A stretch of DNA of 64,000 nucleotides from Heliocybe sulcata (taxonomy: Eukaryota; Basidiomycota; Agaricomycetes; Gloeophyllales; Gloeophyllaceae): positions 235,337-299,336 of the forward strand of contig ML213513.1 of NCBI GenBank assembly GCA_004369045.1, in the 5' to 3' direction. The notes beneath the pieces are model-generated. The model searched no databases and was not told the DNA's origin. It saw nothing but the letters and a program-made list of their open reading frames with translations. The position numbers and the translations under genes were made by a program. Shown here in pieces: positions 12,859 through 26,181 of the stretch; position 1 is the first letter of the stretch, and every line of letters starts with the position of its first letter.

Positions 12859-14969
12859 ATGTGCTGCTCGCTGCTCCTGCGGGTTCTCTCTCTGTGCGCG
12901 GTATTCGTCGATGTCTTCCCTGTTCCAGCTCTGGTTGAGCAGGAGATTCTACTTTCATCTGACGACACAGTGGTGGCGGAACAACAAGAGGGTCGATTAG
13001 TACAGTTCCATTCCCATAACAATGACCGACAGAATATGGACCAAGTACTGGAGACGCTGGGCGACGCAGAGGTGCGTACTGTACATCATACTCGCACACA
13101 CACAAGGAAACAGGAACCGTTTACAACATTTCCGCCATGAACAGGACGTATGGCAAATCGGCGAATCTCGTATGGATTCATATCTCCCGTCCCCGACACC
13201 CCGTTCTCCTGCGACATTAACTTATCCACATACGACACTCCCGGTCTCGTCTCCGCACTTGTCCGCCCCATTTTATCCCCCTCCATCCGACGTCTCTGAC
13301 CTGACGTCCCTTAACACCACATATCATGCCGGGTACCACCCTCTCCCAGCTATCCACTCTTTCCTCGCCTCCCTTGCCAACCAGCATCCGGACCAAGTAT
13401 CTCTGGTTCCATTGGGTCACAGCGGGGAAGGAAGGGAGATGGTAGGCGTCCGGGTTACCTCCTCAGATTCGGACATGCGAAAAAGACAACACGCGACGTC
13501 TTCGAACAAGAAGGCGAGCTTCCTCATCACTGGAACGCAACATGCAAGAGAGGTACGTTCATGGATTACTGAGCGTACGGTTAAAAATGTCTACAGTCAT
13601 AACTGACTGATATGATATATGGTAGTGGGTAGCGACTTCCGCTTCACTATACTTGATCCATGCATTAGTTGCCAATTCGTCCGAGCCGGGTTCGCTATCG
13701 CATCTATTGAATACCTACGTGAGTATTTATTCTTCATCCAGTTTCATATTATCCAAACTCCCCCGCGCCACCCTGCATTGGCATAGCTCTCTTATTCAGA
13801 GATATCTTTGGTTCGGAACTTGCGGCCTCATCCTTCGCTCATGGACGCGAGGAGAGCGCCGGAGTCTATCTATGCTTACCTGCCATACTTGTGAATGACA
13901 CGGTTGTCTTCCCTGCATAACCTGTCTACGGTGTGCGAAGGTAATAAATTAGGTGGTCTGTGTCCCTGATAGACTCATTCTGGAACTTCGTGAACATCAC
14001 AGCTGATCCTGCATTCTTCTCCTGACAGGACTTCTACGTCATCCCACTACCCAACCCCGACGGCTACGAATATACATGGACGACCGACCGACTCTGGTAC
14101 AAGAACCGGATGGCCTTGGGCGCAGACGACAAGTGCGTCGGCATCGACCTCGGCCGGAACTGGGTGGGCATCAAATTCCCGTTTCCTTTCTCCTTCAAAC
14201 CCTCCTCTCACCACCCGATACTCCTGCTCATACATCTTGCCTTGCAGGGTTACAAATGGGGCGGAAAGCAATACAAGAAGCAGCCCTGTCACCACTGGTT
14301 CCCGGGCCACCGCCCGTTCGAAGCGCCCGAGGTGAACAACCTCGCAAACTTCATCATGACCATACCGCGCCTGAAGGCTTTCGTCGATCTGAGGAGCTAT
14401 GGCCAGATGAGTGCGTCTCTTGCATTGCACTCTGACGCTCGTGCACCGTTGACGCGTGTTGTGGTCGGGTAGTTTCCATTCCCTATTCGTTCTCGTGCAA
14501 GAAAATACCAAAGGACGCGGAGGACCTCTTGGAAGCCGCGCTCGGCGCTGCGCAGGCCGCTAGGAAGTCGCACGGGACGGTATTCCAAGTATGTTCCCAC
14601 GTGCTCATCTTTCGTATGCCAGTCTTAACGGCTCTCACTGCAGACGGGCGCCTTGTGCGAGACGCTCTATCGCGCTCCCGGCAACATCATCGACTACATG
14701 TACAAGAAGGCCGGCGTGAAGTACTCTTACGCCGTGCACCTCCGCGATACTGGAACTGTAAGCAGTATCAACTCCTTTGCAGGATTATGCTCACGGCTTG
14801 ACGCTTTCGCAGTACGGGTTTTCGCTTCCTGAGGCAATGCTCAGGCCTGTCGGAGAGGAGACAGCCGACATGATTGACTATCTTGCTAATTTCATTGTAA
14901 CTAAGCGAGGTGAGCCACCTACTTCCGCCATGGTTTCCGTCTGTTGACGTTTCCTTATTAGACGTGTAA
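12859..14969 (+). CDS. ECM14: Ecm14-type M14 carboxypeptidase-like protein, active site degraded
   Basis: Nine exons (12859-13071, 13145-13552, 13626-13718, 14029-14163, 14248-14410, 14473-14588, 14644-14757, 14813-14909, 14962-14969) give 448 residues. A signal peptide (MCCSLLLRVLSLCAVFVDVF) and a propeptide region ending with DVWQIGES precede the M14 domain. The first zinc site HARE is intact, as is LPNPDGYEYTW. The third zinc-ligand position, His in DLHSYGQ, is Arg here (DLRSYGQ). The substrate-site Asn-Arg reads GRNW, so Asn is Gly, and the general-base Glu before LRDTG is His (AVHLRDTG). The fungal Ecm14 family is known as an inactive secreted pseudopeptidase linked to the cell wall. Intron 3 is 310 bp, far longer than the others. 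A read-through end at 14946 is the alternative 3' end. Confidence 0.88.
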
Positions 14970-15593
14970 TCCCTGCGGGATTTAACCAGGGAGTGCTGTC
15001 GTATGATGCATCCGCTCCCTTTCATACTGCAAGTGTCTCTTCGTTGTATTTGTATCTACTCATACCTCTGTACCAATAGTAGCCTACCGCTGAATGCTTT
15101 CGTCGTTTGAATATGCTGTGATACTGTGCTTCTCCTCGTTTCTCTTTCAACTTGGCCCGCTGTACTTACCACCCGGTACTATGTAATTCTGGGACAACAC
15201 GCTGGATCCGTCTGACGCGACCCCAATGTTAGCAACGAATAAACAAATAACTGCCTAAGCAGTCGTGGGATGGATGGATAAGATATGTGCTACAACATCG
15301 CGGCTGGTAACTATAATGCATAAGGGAATATAAGGACAATGGTCATAGCAGTTGCAGCAGGTACATATATATAAGTGTGAGGAGCCGTGAGGGAGTCCAG
15401 GACAGAGTGAGAATAAAGTGATATAATACGCACGTAAAAGAAGAGTCAAATGCACAAAACAGGAGGATGAGATCATGACATCAAAACGGTTCATCACATG
15501 CAGCAAGGCCTTCCCTAAACGTGTCTCTCTAGACGCTGGGAAGAGCACCCATGAAATCTTCACCAATCGCAATCGTCGCCATCGCATCCGCAT
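14970..15593. other. Convergent intergenic, ECM14-like to ATG13
   Basis: 624 bp holding both 3' ends. No gene is seen in either strand. Confidence 0.5.
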
Positions 15594-18009
15594 TTACAGG
15601 CCACGACTGCGCTTCGTCTCCTCGTCGAGCTCGAGCTTGCCGATAACTTCCGCCGACGCGATGCTGAACCGACTTGCGCCCGATCCGTGCCTCGGTCGGG
15701 TAGGCAACACCCCGCGTACATACGCCGCTTCGTCCAACTCGTCCGTCGAGAGATTGCTGCGGTGCCGAGGGACAGACCCAACACTGATACGACGATCGCC
15801 ACTGCTCCCCGATCTCGGGCTACTGCCCTGCTCGCCGCGTTTCCCGCCGAGGCCTTCGAGACTCGCCATGAACTCCTCGTTCATCCTCCGCAATTGCTCG
15901 TCGACTGCACTCTGATCGGTGAGGACAGGCGATGCCCGTTCCCTTGTAGACGAAGGTTCGCTCGCCGCCCTCTCGATCTGCCCCGCAAGCGGACTTGACG
16001 CAAAGCTCTGCCTGCGCTCACCCGTACCCGTAGCACCCAGCGCCGTCCGCGCGCCGCCTCGCTCCTTGGGGTCCACCTCCTTGCCCTTCCCCAAAGGCAT
16101 TGCTGTTGCCTCTCGATCGTGCCCCTGCCCTTCCAGCTTCAACTCCCCTCCATACTGGAAATGCCTTCCGCTCAGCGGCTCACGCGCGTCGATGTCTTGC
16201 ACAAACCGCGACAGATCGTCGTCCTCAGTATTGCTGCTCAAGAAGCTCGCCTTCTCCCCCTCCTTCGGCTTCTCCCTCTCTCTGTCGCCGCTGCCCGTGC
16301 TGCCGTCGCTGCCCACACTAAGCGCATACCGATGCGAGAAGCTGCTAGAATAGCGCTTCCTCGCAGGGAGGTTTCCCGCGAGTGGATACGGGTCACCCTC
16401 ATGCGACCGCCGCTCGGTGCTGAGACCCGATGGCGTAAATGTTGGCGATGGGCGCAGGGGCAGGATGGGCGAGCCTGGGGTCCGATTACTCGATGATATC
16501 GGCAGCGCTGGCACTCGCGAGGAGGTAGGAGATGTCGTGTTAGATGGCCTGGACGGCAGTGACGGCCCACCTACACCCGACAGAGGCGAATGCTGGCGGA
16601 GCGATGGCGTAGGCGAATGCAGAGATGGCGAGGAAGAAAGCGTCGAGGACTTGAAGGGGTTCACCATGGGTGGGCGGCGAATGGGGAGGGGTCCGGGGGC
16701 AGAAGGTAAGTCCTAGCGCGGAAATCATATCAGTGATCGGAACAATAGATATATGGACGGACACAGCAATGCGGGGTTGCTGTGTACTCACGGCGCCTCG
16801 AGTCTGACCAGGCCCTGTGCTCTCTCGTCGCATTCGAGCGCCTAGTGACGATGTAGGCTGGCTATCGGAGCCGCCCGACGTTGACCCGCGGTGCGAGGAG
16901 GACGTGGCAGACATGCCTGAAGCAGATCCGGCGGTCGCTGCCATTGGAGAAGGGCGGTTGAAGGACGGCGGCACGCGAACATTACCTGGCAGGGAGGTAG
17001 TGCGGGTGTGCACAGCGGGGAGAATGAAACGCTCTGCCACGGTAGATGGAGGCGACGCGGGGAGCGACGTCCGTATGGGCAAGCTACCGGGAGACGTGGA
17101 CATTGAATCTTGCTGCTGGTTCCTTGCGAGCGTGGGCGTAAAGTCTGCACCATCCTCGAGATACAGGAAACGTGATGAAAGGAGAGATTCGAGTTCGTCA
17201 AGCTGGAAGTTCGGCGAGAGGAGGTATGCCACGGACAGCGCGAGGGTCCCCATAGGGTGTGGTACGGGGTCAAACGAGTGGTATCCCTTCGGCAGGGGCG
17301 GTGAGTTGGGAGCCGGGGCTTTATCTATGAGGGTGATCGGTTAGCTCGTGGATCAGAGTCGTGGCCGGAACGTGGTGACCCACCAAAACCCAGAACACCC
17401 TCGAGCACTTCATTCGCAGACCTAATGTGCAACCTAATGCTGAGGTTCCCGTTCCGGTTGGCTCCACCACCGCGTCGGCGCAGGCGCTTGAAGAGCGTCC
17501 AGGCTGGCATGAGCCGCAGGAACGTGAACAGGCTGCGGAAGAGAGGTATCCCATGCTTGTACATTGTCGAGGGCGCGACCTCGGAGCCATAAGACTCGGA
17601 CGGGCGGAAGACGAGGTTCCAGGACTCGAGCAGGACGAACCTCGGCGTGGGATCGACGCGGACGCGGGATGAATCAGGCGCGCGATAGACAAGGATTTGC
17701 TTGTTCATGAGCTCTGGGACAGCCAGGAGGACCTGTAGCTCGAGCTCTGCAGAGTCCGCCGACGATATTGACTTGTACATCTTGACATGTTCCTTGTAGA
17801 TCTCCGCGTCCGGCGTTTCCAGGTTGAACTGACGGCATGTCAGACAACCCTGCCATTCAAATATAAGAATTTCTTTCGCCACTTACCCACTTGTCGGTCT
17901 TGGTCTGTCCACGCGTCTCAGCGGTCGCGCGAGCATGGTGGACTACCAGGACCAGCTTGGAGTAGAACTTCCATGATATCTGGTCGGCCTTCTGAATATC
18001 ATTTGACAT
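15594..18009 (-). CDS. ATG13: Autophagy regulator Atg13
   Basis: Four exons (18009-17887, 17828-17384, 17334-16802, 16712-15594) give 739 residues. The N-terminal HORMA domain spans roughly residues 1-230 with ADQISWKFYSKLVLVVHHAR, FNLETPDAEIYKEH, LELQVLLAVPELMNKQILVY and RVDPTPRFVLLESWNL. The rest is long, Ser/Pro-rich and disordered, as expected for the Atg1- and Atg17-binding part. Atg13 activates the Atg1 kinase complex and is controlled by TORC1 phosphorylation in the cytosol at the phagophore site. The tail contains FVQDIDAREPLS, which may be part of an interaction motif. The start MSNDIQKADQ was chosen over upstream in-frame residues because the HORMA fold begins there. All phases close. 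Confidence 0.95.
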
Positions 18010-21000
18010 GGCAGTGAGAGAAGAAAGGGAGACTCGAACAGCGACAGATATTACGCCAAACACAGCATTTGGAATAGTAGTTCGTGGGATATGGCCAGCG
18101 GCTGCGAGGAGAGAAGGGCGCTAAATGGCCAGTTGCAGGCCAGAGGCAACCCAGTGATACCTCCCTTCACCACTTGCTCGCGTATTAGCTGCACCTCCAC
18201 GTGGATGCCACGCTCCCAGTCAACCGAGCGAGGTCTGGGATTCGCGTAAATAATCCTGGATGGCCGTGCAACTCTGAAACTCAGACAGGTAGAAAATCCT
18301 GACATAGTATTAACCACGAGAGTCTCATATAGCTCAACAGTAAACTGTAAATTGCACGTGCAAGTACTCCGACCACCTTGGGTAAGAATTAGAACTCCGA
18401 TATTTCCTGCCTGAGGGTACGATAAGAATGCCACAGCCACACGACCGCCTAGATTGCTCGGAGATCTCGATGAATGATAAACTGTATACGATCAGACAGC
18501 TCTGCCTCTGGTCACTCCTTAGTTTTGAAGGCTATTGTCTAGCCGCCGGTACGCTACAGCAGTAATTCAACGAACTCTTCTGTATTACTGTCAGAATTCC
18601 TATCACCAAGGGACTCGGGACGCAACTCTTGAACTGCTCAACTTCATTTTCCATCGCTAGTCATCTTGAAAGGAGCTCATAACATGTTTCCAGCGGTTCC
18701 GAACGAATATGAGTCCATACCCTCGCTTATTCCATGCATGGCCAGCAATTGTGAGTCATTATCACTTCTCAATCCGCAGATCGAACGTAGACGACACCCC
18801 AGACAAACGTCATGAGCGCCAATTCCTGGATGACTCCCAGTACACGAGGAGAGACGTGTACAGCGTTCATCCTCGATTGAGACATGATAAGGGAGCACGC
18901 CATTCCGCAGCTTATACGAAGAAACGTAAGCTGCCAGCAGACTGGAAGGATCATCGGTAGATGCCACAGACGTGATGCAGAATGCAGTAAAATGTGTTGA
19001 CGCAGTCCAAGAACTCCCTCAATACTGTGCATGGCCTGCAATATGTAGCATTGTTTTGACTTTGATATCCGTGCACCAGCTTCGCCCATTGTAAGGTGCG
19101 GAGCGAATCAATTGGTCTCTGTCCCGTATCCCCGAACTTAACTATGCTGGGGGATCTATCAGTCCCATATGCTCGTGTGATCTCCTGTATGAGAGCGCTA
19201 CCCAGTCTTCACGTCGTCTGAGAGTACCGAAGAACCAGACGGCCATCGCAGGTATCGGTGCATATCCACATATAGTAGGAGTATTACTATAAAGGGATTC
19301 CACGATCGGCGTAGACTTACTGAAGTTCAGTACCAGGTACCCGGCCATGATGAACCTGGAAGCCCAAAACTAATCATGCTAAATCTACTGCTAAGGGAAG
19401 AATAATGATCACTAAACGTTTTAGAGCCATCCAGGACAAAGACTCCTCCGAGACGAGCAGAGCTCCCTCGACTCCAGGGAGAGTGAAGACGCAACACTGG
19501 ATTGCGCGACGGATCTCGATTTACTGCTGAGTGACATAGCTTATTTCTAAAAGATGATGCGATAAAACACCATGTTCGACACACCGGTGACAGCGATTGA
19601 ACAGACGGTAAGATCCATGTCACCAGAGAAGGGTCTTCAACGAGTAGAACGAAGTGGCCTGATCGTCTCTTCAGGCATATCTCAGTGGGTATTTCAACCA
19701 GGTCAGGTAAAGCTAATAAGTCTCATTTACAAAATGATGAGCGTCCTCGTACTCCACGATCTCAGGTGGCCTTCCCCGAACGCCCTCCGCACGAGCCTTC
19801 TCGATGTACCTCTCCGATAACCTTCGTACATCAGACTACCTTGATCTCTACATTCGGCAGATAACTCTTTATCTCCTCATCGAGCCGGACAGTTTGTCAG
19901 AAGTCGCAATCAGCATTAGAATTCCAGGCCTAAGACGTGGCACTTCCTACATTCGCTATGGATCATAAGAAGGAGAGGATTCGGCGAATGACTTCCGAAG
20001 TGAGCGACAAGGGAGAGCGGAAGGTAGGGCACCAGGAGGGGGCGCGTCTCAGTCATCGGGAGTACGCAGGGCCAGTCCATATAATTGGACGTGGACATGG
20101 ACGCAGTCACCCATCAGGGCCTTTGGGAAGAGACGCGGCTTCATTTGACTACAAACGTTGTGCCCATGAGGTCTCACACATACTGCCGTGTCGTTAGGTG
20201 AGGGTAGTCGAGTCCTCTCCCGGCTGAAATGAGGGTGATGATGCTTACTCCAGGTTTTCTTCCAATAACGACGGAGGCAGAAGATGCGCCTCTGGAAGGA
20301 CGTTGTCAACAAACGCAACGACGAAGTTTAGTTCTGACAAGGTGCCACTCCGGCCCTCAGGCAGCGCAGCTGTCCAAGCATCCTTCGCGAAACTGTAGTG
20401 GTCAGACACCCCCTTCCAGCTTTACTAGACCAGATATTGGGCTGCTAGAGCCGGTCCAGAAAATCAGAAAGAGGAGTAGCAAGCAGCATGGGAAGCGAAA
20501 GCGAGTTCAAAATATTCGGAAAGCGTAAGAACATCGGCATGTCGTCCAGCGTCTACTTCACATCGCTCGACGCCTCTGGTATTCCCATGGTGATGGTTAC
20601 AAGAAGGTATCCAGGAGGAAGCTCGCATGTCGGTGATAGACCGTGGCAAGTGTGGTCGCAGACAATCTATTTTCGCTGAACACGGAAGGAATATTGCATG
20701 AGCGTCGAGCGCTGGATTGAATGGACGAAGAAGACCAACGGTGGTCGGGAATCGGTCCGACCAAGGGATTGAGTTTAATCAGTAGCAGACAGGTAAATGG
20801 CGGGTGCAAGGGAGTTTGGCGGGAGAGTCTAGGAATCTCCCGCCAGAAGATGCAGGAAGTCTTGTCTTACCTCCCGAGAATACAAAGGAGAAGACGTATA
20901 AGGAGCAGTCGCTGACGGCAGTGTCGAGACGCGGACGTGACACTGGGACGTACTTGATGGTACATGAGGGAGCGACTGAAGACACGAGGACGCCTGCAAT

Positions 21001-24000
21001 GGGAGTTTCGGAGACTATGGGTAGCATGGAAGACGAAGTGAACAATCATGACTCCAAAGCCGGCCATCTTATGTTCATTTACGAATGACCCCTGCGTTGG
21101 CGAACACGGCCGCATGATCTCGAGGCAAGACATGCTCGCTCCTGTCCGAAGATCAGTTCGGCTTCTGACAGGCTTCCGTGCGCAGAGCGACTGACTACGT
21201 ACTGTAGACGGTATCGAAGATTACGCCGCACCCCGCTGAAAGAGTTCCATTTACAAAGGCGGAGGAATTACTGAGATTGCATACGAGGGTATAGACAGCT
21301 ATCCGTGCGGTTAGGTCCGTAAGCAGGGTGGGAATCCTCTGACGAGAAGCGTCTTGAAGCCGGTCGTATTTGCATCGGGCGAAAAGGGTCGTTGGAGCTA
21401 TGATGCACCGGCGCCAAGTGACACCTGCCAAAGGTACCATGTTAATCTTCGTTCATCAGTCGAGCTCGAGAGCGGTCTGCAAAGCAGATTATAGCAAGCA
21501 TTTCCGCGTCCATGAGGCACTGAGGGATGTCGACAGCGGAACATAGCTATTCCGTAACAGAATATGAGTCCAAGGCGTGGGCGCTTGTAAACGCCTATGG
21601 TGGCCGATAGCATGATGTCTTGTGACAACCCATAGAACCGAGAATAGAGTGTTGAGGGATACACCCAGGTTGACCGTCTTACGCCGTATCTCTTCAGCTT
21701 CAGACGCCGGTAGGCTAAGCAGCGAGCACTGCTGCGGATCCATCGCTTCGGTCCAGAGTGCGCCCTTAGTGCCCCAGTAAGCCGAATAACGGAAGGCGTT
21801 CCCTACCGCTATACCCCGCAGTGTCCTTTAATTAAAACACAGCGGATACTAGTGCTTTTCTGGATGATATGACGTTCCGACGATTCCAATAGGCCTGAGA
21901 GATAGCTTCGCAATGGGATCACGAACCCAAGATCCTTCTCGTTTCGGAGGAGACAGACTTGGAACCTAGACCTGTTCCGGTATGGGAATGGAACGTAGAT
22001 TAGGTACTAGGACGGATGGAGAAATGGAATCAAAGTATACCGGGTTCGAGGCGAGGACTCCGAGACTGGAGGGGATCGTGCGATCCATACAATGATGGCT
22101 CACACTGAGCAAGCGCCTTCGGACCAAAGGGATACGTATGGACGGTGAACGCAGTGAAGGGTAGACGAAGTATGCCTAGTAGACAATGGCTATACTGAGC
22201 CGTACTGCCCGCAGACCGGAACCCACTGATCATTTAGCATGACCACGGTATTGTGGCAAACAGTACTCGGTTCCTCAAAAATACGGGCGCCACCGGCGTA
22301 CCATAGAGGCCGACGGATCGCGCTAGTATGTTTTGGGACAGAGCCAGCTTCTAGAACGAGATTGACGACATAAACATGTTGGCAGGTAATCTGATCATGG
22401 AAGTGAGCAAGCTGACCTCATGCGATAATCTCTGGTCTTCGGGTGCCATGATCCCTCCTGCGCATCGACTAATCGTGATGTCGTCTCACAAACTGTGCGC
22501 ATGTGTTCTTGAAGCTTGACATGCGAATCTGATGTCTCCACTCAGAGATTTGACCCTACCGTCTCCGCAAACAGGTCCATCCATAGTAGATGTGGCGACC
22601 TACTGTTACATCGAGCTCGGCAATCCGGAAGTCCACAGCTAACAGTCCCCATCCCGAGTTCATTTCCCATGCACATCGGCTCCCCGCATCACTAGTGGCG
22701 TGCGCACGCCTTCTTCGCTTTAGTGATCGATAGCATCACCGAGCTCGCCGCGTCCGTCCTCTCCGAGTAGTGAAATGCTCATCACAGACCAGGCATCACA
22801 TTACCTCGAGGGTGCTGTCAAGAGAGTTACCGGAGGCCCCGAGGCGAGACAGGGGGTACACAGTACAATCTATAGCAAGTCAAAGATCTTGACATATGGA
22901 AGGAACGAAATGGACGGAGGCTCACAGGAGTTGCGGATTTATCAGGCGCGCGTTCGATGCGGACATTTGAAGTAGAATAATACGGGCGATGCGGAGGACG
23001 GACGCCAGGCGAATGCAAGACAGTCTTGTCAATGTCACCTGCCTAAGCCCGTCAGTCATACATTTCTATTTCAGGATTACCCCGGTGTTCGACGTATCGC
23101 GCCAATGTCGCGGCGATCCAAGGGCTGAAGAATACCAAACGATCCGATTCGCAGGATGCGTATTGACGTACGCCGGATAATGGTATTGAATGCTGATGTT
23201 CCCACTGGCGTTCGACGCATTCAGGAGGAACGCAGTAGGGCACAGGCTTCCAGATCTAAGGATCGATATGTTAGAACTGCAGGCCAGCTCCGGGATCCTT
23301 CACGGTGCAGAATCGTAACCTTATCCGTTTGCTACTGCGGCTTCTACCTTAGCTGTGGGCGCATATGCGGTCGCCTGTGTCGGAGCATGCTGGTTTGTAG
23401 GTCCGCCACCACATGCAACGGGTCCAGGATATCGGCCTCGGGCATCGCACCCCAGAAAGTATGTTCGGGCCTTGGAATAGAAACAGACGTTTTGTTCGTG
23501 AGATGCACCTGAATATAACATTCATGTGAACGGAGCTACCGTCAGGATTCAAGTCACACTCACCCGTTGCTCCGTGGATGACTGAACGTCAGAGTGTATC
23601 AGACGTATAATCAGACACCAGCTGTGACTACATTCTCGCGGGCCTTACGTTCCTAAGGGTAGACCGGTGTCCAGTACAATGTTTCTCCGAGTCCAAGATT
23701 GCAGTGTCTCTGCGAACTCGCCGGGTGCATTCGCAAGTCTCGATGGATGCGAAACCGCCGCTGATCGAATCGTCGTCGGTCGTCGGGGTGGCTGTGCAAA
23801 CTCAATTACGGCGGCGCTGTCGTAAGAACTTGCACAGGTCCTCGACGACAATACAGCCTGTCACGCGTCAAGGCAACGCCGTCGAGGCTTCATATGCGAT
23901 TCAAAAGCAGACTGGCAACCGGGCGACGAGCTGGAAACCGAGGTCAAGTTTACTTTTAGGTGACAACAAACGGAGGGCCAAATGCGGGGCATGGGAGAAA

Positions 24001-24768
24001 GAAGCGAGGCTTCTCGTTGTGCAGGAACTCCGGGGCCGCATGAGCGCTGCGTGGGGTACAGTGGACAAGGACGCCTGTGCTTATGGTAAGGCTGACTGCG
24101 ACGGCTGGCGGGTCTAATTTATAATGAAACCCGCGAGGGTTAGCCAAGAGGCGGGATGCCAGAGAGGCGGGCAACTCTAACGGAGATAGGTTAGATCAAC
24201 ATCGAACTGAGGCACAAGCCGCACCGCTTCTTTTCGGGCACTTGCAGTCCGCCGGGCGGTACGCCTTATTTGTGTTGCTCTACATTCGTGATGCCAGGCA
24301 ATTGTCCTGCTGCCTCATTGTGAACGGCGCTGCGTGGGGAGTCGGGGAAGATACAAATACAAGGCTGTCTGCGCGAATGATACGGCGGCTGCGCCCACTG
24401 ACGAGTTTCACGACCCCCGCAACGCCACCTACGACGCCAGCAAGCCATCAACGAAAGTTCAAGCAGAAGAGCACTCTCTAAAAGGCAAAACCGATCCCGG
24501 TAAGCGTCATTGATGAATCGGGAGCATCGGAGATAGACCAGTCGTTTGTGCCGTAATAGGCAGTCGGTTTGCTTCTGGGTAGCTGGTGTGCCCTGGAAGA
24601 CGCTCGTCCTGACATGCACTCCTTATAAATCTCTACCAACCAACCCAGACGAGCTGCAGTCGCGTCTGCCCCCACCTTCGGCTGCTGTCCTCTCCTTTGC
24701 CCTCCTCCTCACCGTCAACGTGTACCATCTCACCGTTAATTTATTATTTCCAGCCAACACGACCCACC
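18010..24768. other. 6.8-kb gene-poor stretch
   Basis: No open frame longer than about 137 residues and no chain of exons with a recognisable domain was found on either strand. Candidates that were read and not accepted include 18440-18051 and 19089-18769 on the minus strand and 23704-24117 on the plus strand. The last two have coherent but unrecognised sequence. No terminal repeats, transposase or reverse transcriptase motifs were noticed by eye. The stretch may be decayed mobile DNA or hold genes too broken to read by hand. Confidence 0.45.
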
Positions 24769-26181
24769 ATGCACCGCCCGACCAGGTCTCCTCGCGCTGC
24801 CCGCCAGAACACCATCTCCACCATCCCAGAGGAACTCCTCGAGCGCATCCTTGCACTTTGTATCGAGTCCCCAGAGCAGGTCTCCTCGCCACGCGTGCCC
24901 GGAGCCGTCTACCGCACCGCACCCCTCCTCGTCTGTAGACGCTTCCTGCGCATAGCGACGCCCTTGTTCTACCATACCCTCGCTCTCCGATCCCCACGCC
25001 AGGCGCAGCGCCTCTACTACACCCTCGCATCGAACCCACTGCTTGCCACCTTCACCCGCAAGCTCGTCATCCAGAGCTCTGACGTGCACGACGTATCCGA
25101 GCACATAGTCCGCCTATGCAGAGATGTAGAGGAACTGGATTTGCTCCTAGTGGATGGTGGCGCCGGGGACGTCAGTGATGGTGATGCTGCGCGTGTCCTG
25201 AGGTTTAGCCGGGCGCTCGGGACGCTGGGCAGGATCAGATCCGTGACGCTCAGGAAGCCTGCCAGCACCTATCTTACGCATGAGCGTACGAGGCTTCTGC
25301 TGGAAGGCTTAGCTGATGCTGTCAAGGACTGGAGAAACCTCGTAAGTACCACCTCATTTCCACTCACATCGGACCGCTGAGAATACGCCTTTGCGGTATT
25401 TTTGCATCTCTTCGCACACAGGAGCTACTTACGTTCGCGTTCCGTCTCTCGTCGACGCCGAGCACGGACTTGCTCATCGGTGCCCTCGCCAAGTCTCCCC
25501 GGCTGCACACCGTTCGTGCGGTGATGCCCACGGTGTACGTCCGCCATCAATCACCTCACCCATCACGATCGCTAACTGCTTCCGCGCACAGGCTGAACTC
25601 ATGTTTCGTAACGCTTTCCACGAACCCGACCCTGCGCAACATTGAGCTGATCACCGACGAAACGCCCTCGGGCGTCATCTTCGGGACCGGCAACGGGCTT
25701 TTTCTGAAGGAGGCGCGCAAGCATGAGCGCTTGTGGGCGTGCGTGCGCCGCGGGACGTGCGTGTCTTCTCCCCCGCCCTCTCCCTTGCGTGCCGCCTTCC
25801 TTACGTCTCCGCTTTCGTTGCAGACCGACTGTGCGCGCGCGGGCGAACACGTACTCCCCGCCCGCCACCGCTGGGCAGCAGATCAAGCCCACGCAAAGCA
25901 TGGGCTCGCTCGCGCCGTCGCAGGGCCCCCTGAACGTCACCTCGGCAAAGCGCGGCTCGCGGTGTCCGCCTCCGCCATCCGCCTCTGCGCAGTATGCTGC
26001 GGGTTATTACTATGCATCTGGTGCGGGGCAGTACCGTGACAGTTCCTCCGCGTCGTCGTCGTACTACTGTGCGAGTCGGGGAACATCTCCGGCGGCGATG
26101 CAGGTCGACTCGGGCTACCGGGCAGCCCCATCCCCGCGGACGGCAGCCGCAGGTAGCGGTGTGCGAAGGGGCACGCGCTGA
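24769..26181 (+). CDS. F-box-like protein
   Basis: Four exons (24769-25341, 25422-25534, 25592-25756, 25824-26181) give 402 residues. Residues 15-60 resemble an F-box: STIPEELLERILALC, then PLLVCRRFLRIATPLFYHTL, typical of basidiomycete F-box proteins. The middle has weak leucine-rich character (RLCRDVEELDLLL, NPTLRNIELITDE). The last exon is rich in Pro, Ser, Tyr and Ala and probably unstructured. F-box proteins recruit substrates to SCF ubiquitin ligases; the target is unknown. The first exon opens directly at the ATG after a pyrimidine-rich leader. All phases close. Confidence 0.65.

Noticed and set aside
14047-14511. Minus-strand frame of 154 codons
   Set aside because: Antisense to the conserved carboxypeptidase-like exons and crosses two introns of that gene.
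16817-17344. Plus-strand frame of 175 codons, and other plus frames across 15.5-16.7 kb
   Set aside because: Antisense shadows of the Ser/Pro-rich part of ATG13, with no domain.
22035-22060. tRNA-like B-box (gggttcgaggc)
   Set aside because: No matching A-box, anticodon arm or acceptor stem could be folded upstream.
23704-24117. Plus-strand frame of 137 codons in the gene-poor stretch
   Set aside because: Basic and Arg/Ser-rich without any recognised motif; could be chance. Kept only as a note.
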